Source: CAYQMF01 sp964418595
GTDB taxonomy: Bacteria; Planctomycetota; UBA1135; UBA2386
Length of the DNA: 24,387 nt
Reading direction: 5' to 3'
NCBI GenBank assembly: GCA_964418595.1
Contig: CAYQMF010000109.1
Span: forward strand, 1-24,387
Positions within the stretch are counted from its first letter, which is position 1. Every line of letters begins with the position of its first letter. The translations under genes were made by a program, and so were the position numbers. Positions 1 through 7,643 of this stretch are shown here, piece after piece. The notes beneath the pieces are model-generated. The model did not search any database, had not been told where the DNA came from, and was given only the letters and a program-made list of their open reading frames with translations.

Positions 1-425
1 AACTCGAGCACCTCCTCGCGCACCTCTTCGAGCTTCACGCCCAGGTTGAGCAGCACCTGCGCGGCGATGCCTTCGTTCTCGCGGATCAGGCCGAGCAGGA
101 GGTGCTCCGTCCCGATGTAGTTGTGGCCGAGCTGGCTCGCCTCCTCCATCGACAGCTCGAGGACCTTCTTGGCGCGCGGCGTGAAGGGCAACTGCCCCAT
201 CGCCACCGAGGTCGGGCCGGTCTTGACGATCTTCTCGACCTCGTGGCGGATCTTCTCGAGGTCGATGCTCATGTTCTTGAGCACGTTCGCCGCGACGCCG
301 CTGCCCTCCTGCACGAGGCCCAGCAGGACGTGTTCCGTCCCGATGTACTCGTGGTTGAACTTCTGCGCCTCCTGGCGCGCGTAGGACATGACCTTCTTGG
401 CCCGGTCGGTGAAGCGGTCGAACAT
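1..425 (-). CDS. clpC: ClpC, AAA+ unfoldase of the ClpCP protease, N-terminal part (gene runs off the window)
   Basis: Only the first 141 codons are inside the window. The protein opens MFDRFTDRAKKV, the typical ClpC start, and holds two Clp_N repeats. Each repeat carries the family signature: YIGTEHVLLGL at about residues 27-37 and YIGTEHLLLGLIREN at about 102-116. Clp_N binds adaptors and, in Bacillus subtilis ClpC, recognises phospho-arginine on proteins marked by McsB. The AAA+ modules lie beyond base 1. The ATG at 423-425 is preceded on the minus strand by GGAG at 438-441, a workable ribosome site. The gene follows mcsA and mcsB on the same strand, the order seen in the Firmicutes ctsR-mcsA-mcsB-clpC operon. 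The 218-base gap after mcsB leaves room for its own promoter. The family call is secure; the incompleteness is due to the window edge. Confidence 0.95.
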   Translation of the reverse strand, partial: MFDRFTDRAKKVMSYARQEAQKFNHEYIGTEHVLLGLVQEGSGVAANVLKNMSIDLEKIRHEVEKIVKTGPTSVAMGQLPFTPRAKKVLELSMEEASQLGHNYIGTEHLLLGLIRENEGIAAQVLLNLGVKLEEVREEVLE

Positions 426-643
426 TGTTGCGTTCTTCTCCAGTCCCCACGGGGACAGGTCAGGGCGTCTTGGGGGTAGATCGGCCAGAAGGCGCCGGCG
501 ATTCAAATCCGGCGGTCACCGGCCCATCGAAAGGGCGCCGCTGCCGACCGGGATGGGGACGTCATAGGTTTAGTTGCCGCGCCCTCCAGGTCCAGCGATC
601 GCGGAATCTGCCGTGCGATTCCGGCGGGCGCGGCACGTCCGGC
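426..643 (-). other. mcsB-clpC intergenic region with small hairpin before clpC
   Basis: This 218-base gap holds no convincing gene. Just upstream of the clpC ribosome site is a short perfect inverted repeat, GTCCCC at 443-448 and GGGGAC at 451-456, with a realistic loop of four bases. I see neither the CIRCE element of HrcA nor the heptad direct repeat bound by CtsR. A T-loop-like TTCAAAT lies on the plus strand near 512, but its flanks do not pair as a tRNA T-arm. The region may carry a clpC promoter, but I cannot place one with confidence. Confidence 0.4.
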
Positions 644-1708
644 CTAGCGTCCGCGCAGGATGCCGCGGACCAGTGCGGCCCGGCGTTCGTCGCGCTGCGC
701 AGGCGTGAGGCTCGAGTTGTGCATCCGTTGCAGGTGCGCCGGTTGCGACAGGAGGAGGGCGATGCCGAGGTCCCGGATCGAGATCCCCTCGACGAGGCCG
801 GCCTGGACCCCGAACCGCACCGCCGACAGGCAGTTCAGCGCTTCTTCGCTGCTCAGGATGTGGGCGCGCTCGAGTACGCCGAGCGCCCGGTAGATGCGAT
901 CCAGGGTGCGCAGGCGCGGCTCGCCGCGCAGGAGTGCCTCGCGCACCTCGCGCTCCCAGGAGATCAGCCGCTCGACCGCGGTCCCCACGTCCTGCTGGAT
1001 GCTGCGCTCCGTCCGGCCCAGGGTCACCTGGTTGCTGACCTGGTAGAAGTCGCCCAGCGCGCGGCTGCCCTCCCCGTAGAGGCCGCGCACCGCGAGGCTG
1101 ATCTTCTGGACCGCCGCGGTCGCCTTGTCGATGTCGTCCGCCCACACGAGGCCGGGGAGATGGAGCATCACCGACACGCGCAGCCCGGTGCCGACGTTGG
1201 TGGGGCAGGCGGTGAGGAAGCCGAACTCCTCCGAGAAGGCCATCGGCAGGGCCGCCATCAGCGCATCGTCGAGGCGCTCCGCCCGCTGGCACGTGGCGTC
1301 CACGGCGAAGCCGGAGCGGAAGACCTGCGCGCGGATGTGATCCTCCTCGTTGACCATCACCGCGACCGCCTCGGCCTCGTCGACGGCGACGCTGCGCGGC
1401 CGGTCGGCCGACGCCTGTTCGCGGCTGATGAGGTGGCGTTCCACGAGCACGTTGCGCTCGATCTCGTCGAGCGTGTTCAGCGCCACGATGCGCAGGCGCT
1501 CCGGGAACTCGGGCGCGAGGAGGCCGCGGTGCACCACCCGGATCAGCTCCGTGGCCTCGTCGGAGGTCATGGTCGGGTAGAAGCCGAAGCCCTGGACGTT
1601 GCGCGCCAGGCGCACGCGCGTGCAGACCGCGATGTCGGCGTCGGTGCCTTCGCCGCGCAGCCATTCTCCTTGCCGGAAGTCGTCCGGGATCGGCGATGGA
1701 TCGCTCAC
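644..1708 (-). CDS. mcsB: McsB protein-arginine kinase
   Basis: This 354-residue protein has the full set of phosphagen/arginine-kinase motifs. CTRVRLARN (about 29-37) binds nucleotide, NEEDHIR (120-126) is the acidic guanidinium-binding motif, and CPTNVGTG (168-175) has the active-site Cys168. RALGDFYQVSNQVTLG follows further on. Near the C-terminus is RDERRA (339-344), matching the RDxxRA motif that binds phospho-arginine allosterically in Firmicutes McsB. Length matches the family (about 350-360). McsB phosphorylates arginines on damaged proteins, marking them for ClpCP. The start is GTG at 1706-1708, overlapping the mcsA stop in a GTGA tetranucleotide, so the two are translationally coupled. 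McsA is the activator and ClpC the downstream unfoldase. The assignment is secure; activity in this organism is inferred. Confidence 0.95.
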   Translation of the reverse strand: MSDPSPIPDDFRQGEWLRGEGTDADIAVCTRVRLARNVQGFGFYPTMTSDEATELIRVVHRGLLAPEFPERLRIVALNTLDEIERNVLVERHLISREQASADRPRSVAVDEAEAVAVMVNEEDHIRAQVFRSGFAVDATCQRAERLDDALMAALPMAFSEEFGFLTACPTNVGTGLRVSVMLHLPGLVWADDIDKATAAVQKISLAVRGLYGEGSRALGDFYQVSNQVTLGRTERSIQQDVGTAVERLISWEREVREALLRGEPRLRTLDRIYRALGVLERAHILSSEEALNCLSAVRFGVQAGLVEGISIRDLGIALLLSQPAHLQRMHNSSLTPAQRDERRAALVRGILRGR

Positions 1709-2241
1709 GGCTTGTCGCCCGGCGGCGTCTGTTCGAGGGTGCGCAACTGGTCGCGCAGGTTGGCTGCCTCCTCGTAGTTCTCCTCCTGGATCGCGCGGTC
1801 GAGCCTCCGCCGCAGTTCGGCCAGGGACTCCGGACGCTGGCGTGCCGACGGCGTGCGCACCGGGAACCGTCCCTGATGTCGCGTCGCGTCGTGGATGCGC
1901 TCCAGCAGGGGCAGCAGGGTGCCGCGGAAGGTCTCGTAGCAGCGCGGACAGCCGAGCCGGCCGCGGAGCTTGAAGTCGGCAGCGGTCATCCCGCAGCCGG
2001 CGCAGGCGGGGCCCGCCGCCTTGCCGCGCGGCTTGCCCTTGGCGCCGAGGCCGCCGATCAGGTCCTCGAGGAGTTCGGACGAGAGCTTGAGGGGTTGCGG
2101 CGACTTGGGCTGCACGACGCCCTCCGTCTCGGCGCAGGTCTGGCAGAGGTGCTGTTGGCCTTTGAGGTTGCCGGACGTCAAGTCCAGCACGTGAACCGTG
2201 GCGGGGTTCTTCTGGCACGACGTGCAGAGGTGCTGCTGCAT
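1705..2241 (-). CDS. mcsA: McsA, zinc-finger activator of McsB (UVR-domain protein)
   Basis: The protein has 178 residues with four CxxC pairs: C6-C9, C33-C36, C80-C83 and C98-C101. They form two zinc-binding modules, as in McsA. A UVR motif follows at about 140-172 (LRRRLDRAIQEENYEEAANL), the short helical hairpin shared with UvrB/UvrC. In Bacillus McsA binds and activates the arginine kinase McsB. The start is ATG at 2239-2241 with the zinc motif almost at once. The stop overlaps the mcsB GTG by four bases. A lone UVR-domain protein could be something else, but the four CxxC pairs and the mcsB/clpC neighbours make McsA the best call. No ctsR repressor gene precedes it; murD lies 59 bases upstream. 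Confidence 0.93.
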   Translation of the reverse strand: MQQHLCTSCQKNPATVHVLDLTSGNLKGQQHLCQTCAETEGVVQPKSPQPLKLSSELLEDLIGGLGAKGKPRGKAAGPACAGCGMTAADFKLRGRLGCPRCYETFRGTLLPLLERIHDATRHQGRFPVRTPSARQRPESLAELRRRLDRAIQEENYEEAANLRDQLRTLEQTPPGDKP

Positions 2242-2300
2242 CGGAGGACGTGGCGGATCTTAGCAGTTCGAACCGGCGCGCAGGCGCGGGGTTTTCGACG

Positions 2301-3683
2301 TCAGGCCGGCCGCGTCGAGCCCGGCGTGGCGCCGGCCGCGCGCAGCCCGCGCCAGAAGCGCGCCGCGCGCGCGCGGAAGTTCGGGTACTGGTCGAACGAG
2401 GCGAAGGCGGGGCTGAAGAGGAGCGCGTCGCGCGGGCCTGCCGCGGCCTTCGCCCCTTCGAGTGCATCGACGATCGTCGTGCCGACCTGCACAGGCACGC
2501 GGTCACCCAGTGCTTCGGCCAGGGGCGCGCCCGCGGCGCCGAACAGGAAGGCGGCCGTGAGGTGCGGCGCCAGGATCGCCGCCGCCCGCGCGAAGTCGCC
2601 GTCCTTGCTCTTGCCGCCGCCGACCCACAGCACGCGTCCTGGTTCGATCCGCGCGAGTGTGCGCAGCGCCGCCGCGGTCGAGTCCGCGTCGGTCGAGACC
2701 GCGTTGTCGTACACCCGCGTGCCGCACGCGAGGCGACCCGCGAGTTGCAGCCGGTACGGCAGCGGCGCGGCGGTGGCGATGCCGAAGGCCGCGTGATGGC
2801 GGCTTGCGCCCAGCTCGACCGCGGCAGCGAACGCGGCGAGGGCGTTCTCGATGTTGTAGTCGCCGAGCAGGCGCAGCGCGCGGCGATCGAGGATCGGCCC
2901 CGGATCACGCGCGAGCCGCGAGAGCAACGTGCCATCGGTGACGCCGACATGTCCGGGTGCCGGTGCGCGTGCGCCGTACGTGATCCGCCGCGGCGCGTCC
3001 GTCGCGAAGCTCGCGGCCACCGGGTCGTCGTCGGCATGGACGAAGAACTCGCGGGCGGCGCGTGCCACTACCGACTTGGCGCGGTGGTAGGCCGCGAGGG
3101 TGCCGTGGCGATCGAGGTGGTCGCTGGTGATGCGCACCGCGACCGCGCCCGCCGCGCAGGGCAGCCGGCGGGCATCGAGGCGGTCGAGTTGGAACGACGA
3201 GATCTCGACGACCGCCACCTGTCCACGCCGCCATTGCGCAGCGTCTTCGAGCAAGCTGCGGCCGATGTTGCCGCCGAGCAACGCGTCGATCCCGGCCGCG
3301 CGCAGCGCACGGAAGATCAGGTTCGAGGTCGTCGACTTGCCGTTCGTGCCGGTCACCAGCACGACGCGCCCCGGGTAATGGCGCAGGAGCAGTTCGACCT
3401 CCTGGGTGACTTCGATCCCCTGGGCGCGCGCCGCGGCGAGGAGCGGATGGGCATCGGGGATCGCGGGGTTGGCGACCAGCACGTCGACGCCGGCGAGGAG
3501 GGCGACGTCCTCGCGCTGCAGGCACCACTCCACGTCGACGCCGTCGAGTGCCGCCACCGATGCCGCCAGCGCCTCGGCGCCCGCCTTGTCGGCGATCCGC
3601 ACGGCGTGGCCCTGCTGGTGCAGGAAGCGGGCCGCTCCGATCCCACCCCCGAACCGTCCCAGTCCGAGCACGAGCGCGCGCAT
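2301..3683 (-). CDS. murD: UDP-N-acetylmuramoyl-L-alanine--D-glutamate ligase (divergent MurD)
   Basis: This 460-residue Mur ligase adds D-glutamate to UDP-MurNAc-L-Ala in the cytoplasm during peptidoglycan synthesis. It has an N-terminal dinucleotide-like fold (GLGRFGGG, 7-14), the ATP P-loop GTNGKST (112-118), SSFQLD (162-167), DHLDRH (188-193) with the probable carbamylated Lys203, the central GDYNIENALAA (274-284) and the C-terminal FSPAFASFDQYPNF (423-436) typical of MurD. Several motifs depart from the usual MurD: NPAIP (72-76) for SPGIP, Tyr for His before the IEN motif, and DNAVST (326-331) where MurD normally has DSKATN. Lys in GGGKSKDGDF (355-364) is kept. It starts 2 bases after the stop of the gene before it. 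MurD fits best by C-terminus and length; the changed DSKATN motif leaves some doubt on substrate detail. Confidence 0.85.
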   Translation of the reverse strand: MRALVLGLGRFGGGIGAARFLHQQGHAVRIADKAGAEALAASVAALDGVDVEWCLQREDVALLAGVDVLVANPAIPDAHPLLAAARAQGIEVTQEVELLLRHYPGRVVLVTGTNGKSTTSNLIFRALRAAGIDALLGGNIGRSLLEDAAQWRRGQVAVVEISSFQLDRLDARRLPCAAGAVAVRITSDHLDRHGTLAAYHRAKSVVARAAREFFVHADDDPVAASFATDAPRRITYGARAPAPGHVGVTDGTLLSRLARDPGPILDRRALRLLGDYNIENALAAFAAAVELGASRHHAAFGIATAAPLPYRLQLAGRLACGTRVYDNAVSTDADSTAAALRTLARIEPGRVLWVGGGKSKDGDFARAAAILAPHLTAAFLFGAAGAPLAEALGDRVPVQVGTTIVDALEGAKAAAGPRDALLFSPAFASFDQYPNFRARAARFWRGLRAAGATPGSTRPA

Positions 3684-3685
3684 GG

Positions 3686-4138
3686 TCAGCGTGCCAGTTG
3701 GATGGCCGCGGCGCGGGCGCGCAGGGGTTCGGGTTGCGGCGGCGGCACGCCGGCGACGAGGCTCGCCGCGGGGGGCGCGATCTCGACGCTCCAGATCACG
3801 TCCTCGGCGTCACCGAACCCGCGCGCCCACGCCTCGAGCAGGAGATCGAGGGGGAAGAGCCAGCGCGGCGCGGGTGGCGGGAGGTCGACGGTCCGGCGCT
3901 CGGTGGTGCGCACGTCCTCGATCACGCCGGTGCGGGTGGGGGCGATGGTGACGTGGGCCGTGCCGTAGTAGGTCTGCGGCACCTCCGCGCATCCGGTGCC
4001 GGCGTAGACGCCGTCCATCGCGAGCGCCGCTCCGGGCTCGTTCACCTCGAGCCAGACGCTCGGGCCTCGGCAGGAGACCGATCCCAGCAGCGCGAGGCCC
4101 GCGACGAGCCCGCGCAGACACCGCCGTTCGAACTGCAC
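3686..4138 (-). CDS. Small exported protein, PEGA-like, possible lipoprotein
   Basis: The protein has 150 residues and begins with a basic n-region (QFERRCLRG) and a hydrophobic stretch ending GSVSC at residue 23, so it is exported. Cys23 could be lipidated, but the residue at -3 is Ser rather than the usual Leu, so the lipobox is weak. The next 50 residues (VNEPGAALAMDGVYAGTG at about 31-48, then a beta-hairpin with YYGTAHVTI) resemble a PEGA domain, a small beta fold of bacterial surface proteins. The rest is proline-rich with no recognised domain. The start is GTG at 4136-4138 without a visible ribosome site. The stop is 2 bases before murD, so the pair is probably co-transcribed. Role unknown; an envelope role is inferred from export and neighbours. 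Confidence 0.65.
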   Translation of the reverse strand: MQFERRCLRGLVAGLALLGSVSCRGPSVWLEVNEPGAALAMDGVYAGTGCAEVPQTYYGTAHVTIAPTRTGVIEDVRTTERRTVDLPPPAPRWLFPLDLLLEAWARGFGDAEDVIWSVEIAPPAASLVAGVPPPQPEPLRARAAAIQLAR

Positions 4139-4166
4139 GTGGAAGCCAACGTCCCCGGGGAAGGAC

Positions 4167-4259
4167 TGGCGGAGAGAGGGGGATTCGAACCCCCGATACG
4201 GGCATAACCCGTATGCCGCCTTAGCAAGGCGGTGCCTTCAGCCACTCGGCCATCTCTCC
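4167..4259 (-). tRNA. tRNA-Ser(GCU), class II, with encoded CCA
   Basis: On the minus strand all arms can be drawn. The acceptor GGAGAGA (4259-4253) pairs with TCTCTCC (4177-4171). The D arm is closed by GCC/GGC. The anticodon stem CCGCC/GGCGG carries loop TTGCTAA, with anticodon GCT at 4225-4223. The long variable arm has stem ATACGGG/CCCGTAT, and the T arm is GGGGG-TTCGAAT-CCCCC. The discriminator is G (4170), followed by a genome-encoded CCA (4169-4167). The 7-bp variable arm and G discriminator fit serine. It reads AGC/AGU codons. The PEGA-like gene starts 28 bases downstream on the same strand, so read-through into it is possible. Confidence 0.97.
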
Positions 4260-4274
4260 GGGGGGAGGCGCGGG

Positions 4275-4303
4275 AGTAGAGCGAGCGGGCCGGGGTGACG
4301 CAA
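4275..4303 (-). promoter_or_regulatory. Candidate sigma-70-type promoter of tRNA-Ser
   Basis: Upstream of the tRNA on the minus strand, TTGCGT (4303-4298) and TCTACT (4280-4275) are separated by exactly 17 bases. They match 3 of 6 and 4 of 6 positions of the -35 and -10 consensus. The -10 lies 15 bases before the mature tRNA 5' end, leaving a short leader. The hexamers are weak matches; the call rests on spacing and position. Confidence 0.35.
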
Positions 4304-4461
4304 GGCCGCGATGCGATTTGGGCGCGGCGCGGCGCGCGCGCGCGGCGCTCGATTTGCGGACCCGCGAAGCTGGCATGCCGCGCGTGCCGAAGTAATCCTT
4401 GCCCCGACCGCGTCGCCTCGACCGCGTCGCGGGCCCGTCCCCGCGCTGCCCTCCTCACGCC

Positions 4462-5850
4462 GTGATCTTCCACAGCTCCGCCTACGGCGTGTTCCTCGTG
4501 CTGGTGTTCGTCGCCTGGTGGGCGATGGCCCGCCTGCGCACGCCGCGGGTGCTGCTGCTGATCGTCGCGTCGTACTTCTTCTACGGGAGCTGGAACGCGA
4601 AGTACGTGCTGCTGATCTTCGCGTCGACCGCCTTCGACTACTGGATGGCGCGCGCCATCGCGTCGTCCGCCGACCCGCAGCGGCGCAAGCAGCTCGTCAC
4701 GCTCTCCGTCGTCGGCAACCTCGGCCTGCTCTGCTACTTCAAGTACTACAACTTCTTCCGCGACACCGCCGACCACTGGCTCGGCCTGCCCCTGCCGGTG
4801 CTCGACGTGCTGCTGCCGGTCGGCATCAGCTTCTACACGTTCCAGTCGCTGAGCTACACGATCGACGTCTACCGCGGCACGCTCGCGCCGGCGCGCAACC
4901 TGCGCGAGTTCATGCTCTTCGTCGCGTTCTTCCCGCAGCTCGTCGCCGGGCCGATCGTGCGCGCGAGCGAGTTCCTGCCGCAGCTCGAGCACCCGCCGAG
5001 GGTCACGCGCGACGACATCCACGAGGGCCTGTGGCGCATCCTGGTGGGCCTCACCAAGAAGGTCCTGATCTCCGACGTCATCGCCGTCAACCTCGTCGAC
5101 ATCGCCTACACGCAGGGCGGGCCGACGCAGGGCTGGACCCTCGTACTCGCACTCTACGCGTACCTCATCCAGATCTACGGCGACTTCTCCGGCTACAGCG
5201 ACGTGGCCATCGGGTCGGCCCTGCTGTTCGGCTTCAAGCTGCCCGAGAACTTCCGCACGCCGTTCCGTTCGCGCAGCATGCTCGAGTTCTGGCGGCGCTG
5301 GCACATCTCGCTCTCGTTCTGGCTGCGCGACTACCTCTACATCTCGCTCGGCGGCAACCGCTACGGCGTCCTGCGCAGCTACTGGAACCTGTTCGTCACG
5401 ATGCTCCTGTCGGGCCTGTGGCACGGCGCCGGTTGGAACATGGTGCTGTGGGGCGCAGCGCACGGCGGCGGGCTCGTCTTCAACCGCTGGTGGAACAGCC
5501 GCTTTGCCATGTTCACCTCGCGGCTCGGCCAGATCGTTTCGTGGTTCCTCGCGTGCACCTTCTTCGGTGCGGCGATGATCCTGTTCCGTACCCAGTCGCT
5601 CGCGCACGCGGGCGACGTGTGCGTGCGGCTGTTCCAGCCGACGTCGGCGCTCGTCCTGCCCTGGCCGGTGTGGTTGTCGATCGCGGTCGGCGTCGCGACG
5701 CACGCGCTCCCCGATCCGTGGCAGCTCGCCGGCAAGCGCTTGTTCTGTGCCCTGCCGTCGTGGGCGGTCGGGATCCTGGTCTCGCTCTTCGTCGGGCTGC
5801 TCGCGGCGGGCGGCCCGACCGGCGTGCCGTTCATGTACTTCCAGTTCTGA
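4462..5850 (+). CDS. MBOAT-family O-acyltransferase, AlgI type
   Basis: This 462-residue multi-pass membrane protein belongs to the membrane-bound O-acyltransferases, AlgI/PatA/DltB branch. The two hallmark histidines are present: His281 in FWRRWHISLSFWLRDY and His321 in SGLWHGAGWN. The latter corresponds to the catalytic His of AlgI (His322 in Pseudomonas). Other typical stretches are YGDFSGYSDVAIG, PVGISFYTFQ and FFPQLVAGPI. The family moves acetyl groups across the membrane for transfer to exported polysaccharide. I chose GTG at 4462-4464 (IFHSSAYGVF after the start), which aligns with the usual N-terminus; a TTG at 4399 would add an unlikely Pro/Arg-rich leader. It ends one base before the next start, so it forms a unit with the SGNH gene. 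The polysaccharide is unknown. Confidence 0.9.
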   Translation: MIFHSSAYGVFLVLVFVAWWAMARLRTPRVLLLIVASYFFYGSWNAKYVLLIFASTAFDYWMARAIASSADPQRRKQLVTLSVVGNLGLLCYFKYYNFFRDTADHWLGLPLPVLDVLLPVGISFYTFQSLSYTIDVYRGTLAPARNLREFMLFVAFFPQLVAGPIVRASEFLPQLEHPPRVTRDDIHEGLWRILVGLTKKVLISDVIAVNLVDIAYTQGGPTQGWTLVLALYAYLIQIYGDFSGYSDVAIGSALLFGFKLPENFRTPFRSRSMLEFWRRWHISLSFWLRDYLYISLGGNRYGVLRSYWNLFVTMLLSGLWHGAGWNMVLWGAAHGGGLVFNRWWNSRFAMFTSRLGQIVSWFLACTFFGAAMILFRTQSLAHAGDVCVRLFQPTSALVLPWPVWLSIAVGVATHALPDPWQLAGKRLFCALPSWAVGILVSLFVGLLAAGGPTGVPFMYFQF

Positions 5851-5851
5851 C

Positions 5852-7465
5852 ATGACGAACTCCGAAGGCTTCCCGCGCCGCGCCCTCCTGCAGCTCGCCG
5901 CAGGCTTCGTCGTCGGCGCTTCGGCGTGGCACCTGTGGCCGTGGGATCCGACGTCGGTGCTCGCGCCGATCCCCGGCCCGAAGGACCCGCTCGCGCTGCA
6001 CCCGGAACTCGCGGCCCCGAAGCAGCCGGACGAGATCCGCATCGTGTGCGTCGGCGACAGCCTCACCTTCGGCTACCCCTACGGCCTGCACGCGAGCTTC
6101 GCGGCGATCGCGGAGGCGGGCCTGCGCGCGGTCTGGCCGGAGCGTCGGATCCTCGTCAAGGCGATCGCGCAGCCGGCGATCGACAGCACGCAGATCGTGA
6201 CGATGGTCGAGGCGTCGCTGGCCAGCAAGCCCGACGCGATCGTCGTCACCCTCGGCGGCAACGAGGTCGGCTCGCGCCTGTTCCACGGCCGCGCGCTCAC
6301 GTCCGATGGGCTCCTCGACGAGATCTCCGACCACGCCACGCGGAGCCGACTCGCCTTCCAGGCGCTCGCGCCGAGCGCGATCGCGACGGTCGCGACCACC
6401 AGCGAAGGTCGCCCCGACCTCGTGGCGGGGTTGGTCGCGCGCGCGCTCGACGCACGCCCCGGCAAGCCGGTCGTCGGCGCGCTCCCGGTGTCGGCCAGCG
6501 ACCGCGCCGCGCTCGCGGAGCGGGCGCGCGGCTCGCTGCGCGCCATGGCTGCCGCTGCGCGCGCCGCGGGCGTGCCCCTGCTCTTCGCGCCGAGTCCGTA
6601 CGACCTCGTGGGCGCCTGGCCGCGCGGCATGACCGCAGTCGACCGCGACGTCGATGGCGCCGTGCTCGCCTGGCAACGCGGCGAACCGATCACGCGCACC
6701 GTGGCGGAGGCGCTCGTGCGCGTGCACCCCGACCGCGCCGACGTGCACGCGCTGCTCGGGCGCGTCCTGCTGGCAGCCGCGGAACCGCGCGCCGCGCGCG
6801 CGGCCTTCGAGCGTGCGCGCGATCTCGACGCCGCCCCGCTGCATCCCATCGGCGAAGTGATCGCGACGATCCGCAGCGAGGGCGAGGCGCTGGGCGTGCC
6901 GGTCCTCGACGCCGACGCCGGTACCTACCTGCCCGGCACCGACCTCCCCGACCCCACCTGCTTCCTCGACCCGCAGCACTGGACGGTCGAAGGCGCCCAG
7001 CGCGCCGCGGCGTGGTTCGTGGAGCGCCTCGCCGCCGAGCGCCTGCTGCCGCCGCTGCCCGGCGACTGGCGTGCGACCTTCGATGCCGCCGCCGCCGCCC
7101 ACGTCGCACACGTCGTTCCTGCCGCCGCGCGGCAGTCGGCCACCGCCGAGATGGCGCGCGCCACCGCCGTCTACCACCTGCTCTTCGGCAACGCACGCGA
7201 CGCCGCCCTGCCGATGGCCGCGGGCATCGAGTGGCTCGCGGGTGCGCTGCCGGGGCCCGAGGCCACCGTCTGGGTCGACTGGGCGACGCGCCTCGCGATC
7301 GCCACCGCCGGCGCCGCCGGCCGCATCGACGCGCTCTTCGCGGGGACGCCCGACGCGCAGAACCAGCGCGGCATCGCGCTCACCAAGGCGATGTGGACCG
7401 CCGCGCGCGAACGCAAGCTGCGTGAGTACGTGCTCGCGCTGATCGGCGGCGCAGCGTTTCCCTGA
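5852..7465 (+). CDS. AlgX/AlgJ-like SGNH-fold acetyltransferase partner with internal TPR-like segment
   Basis: The protein has 537 residues. The N-terminus (PRRALLQLAAGFVVGASAW) is a signal peptide or anchor with a twin-arginine pair, so Tat export is possible. The SGNH signatures are block I GDSLTFG with Ser70, block III GGNE with Asn137, and block V DPQH with Asp373 and His376, which make a Ser-Asp-His catalytic set. Between blocks III and V, at about residues 290-330, a helical segment (HALLGRVLLAAAEPRAARAAF) reads as a TPR-like repeat. About 140 residues follow the His with no domain I recognise. In alginate-type systems the MBOAT passes acetyl groups to such a periplasmic SGNH protein, which esterifies the polymer. 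ATG at 5852-5854 follows the MBOAT stop by one base. The exact substrate and AlgX versus AlgJ type cannot be told. Confidence 0.8.
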   Translation: MTNSEGFPRRALLQLAAGFVVGASAWHLWPWDPTSVLAPIPGPKDPLALHPELAAPKQPDEIRIVCVGDSLTFGYPYGLHASFAAIAEAGLRAVWPERRILVKAIAQPAIDSTQIVTMVEASLASKPDAIVVTLGGNEVGSRLFHGRALTSDGLLDEISDHATRSRLAFQALAPSAIATVATTSEGRPDLVAGLVARALDARPGKPVVGALPVSASDRAALAERARGSLRAMAAAARAAGVPLLFAPSPYDLVGAWPRGMTAVDRDVDGAVLAWQRGEPITRTVAEALVRVHPDRADVHALLGRVLLAAAEPRAARAAFERARDLDAAPLHPIGEVIATIRSEGEALGVPVLDADAGTYLPGTDLPDPTCFLDPQHWTVEGAQRAAAWFVERLAAERLLPPLPGDWRATFDAAAAAHVAHVVPAAARQSATAEMARATAVYHLLFGNARDAALPMAAGIEWLAGALPGPEATVWVDWATRLAIATAGAAGRIDALFAGTPDAQNQRGIALTKAMWTAARERKLREYVLALIGGAAFP

Positions 7466-7471
7466 AATCGG

Positions 7472-7605
7472 AACCTGGCGTGTCGGGTCGGCCCGACGTC
7501 GCGCACGCGCGCTGCCGACTGATCCTGAGCCAACGGCGTTGCCACGATCGCATCGCCCCATGAACCGTTCGTCGACTCGCGCCGCGACCAACCAGGCGCC
7601 AGGTT
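7472..7605. other. Nested inverted repeats between the SGNH gene and the next ORF
   Basis: The gap downstream of the SGNH stop holds three nested complementary pairs: AACCTGGCG (7472-7480) with CGCCAGGTT (7597-7605), GTCGCG (7498-7503) with CGCGAC (7583-7588), and a compact hairpin GTCGGG-TCGG-CCCGAC (7482-7497). There is no T-run, so this is not a classical intrinsic terminator. The compact hairpin could still end transcription of the acetylation unit. The six-base pairs could arise by chance in GC-rich DNA; the nine-base pair is less easily explained. Confidence 0.35.
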
Positions 7606-7643
7606 TCATGCGCACTCTCTCTGCAACCGCGGGGAACCATTGA
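7560..7643 (+). CDS. Possible 27-codon upstream ORF overlapping the next gene
   Basis: An ATG at 7560-7562 opens a 27-residue frame (MNRSSTRAATNQAPGF and on). Its TGA at 7641-7643 overlaps the TTG start of the downstream gene as TTGA. This is the same geometry as the confirmed NTGA overlaps elsewhere in the window. It has no hydrophobic stretch and no recognised motif. It may be a leader for coupled translation, the remnant of a lost N-terminus of the downstream protein, or chance. Confidence 0.2.
   Translation: MNRSSTRAATNQAPGFMRTLSATAGNH

Noticed and set aside
500..530. T-loop-like sequence TTCAAAT suggesting a tRNA fragment
   Set aside because: The flanking five-base segments do not pair as a T stem, and no acceptor or anticodon arm is found nearby.
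4405..4430. Direct repeat CGACCGCGTCGC in two copies upstream of the MBOAT gene
   Set aside because: Two 12-base GC-rich copies 14 bases apart can arise by chance here, and they have no clear relation to a promoter.
4042..6066. A 674-residue minus-strand open frame across the tRNA and MBOAT gene
   Set aside because: It runs through the tRNA-Ser gene and antisense to the MBOAT, whose motifs are unmistakable. Its composition is Arg/Glu-rich shadow coding.
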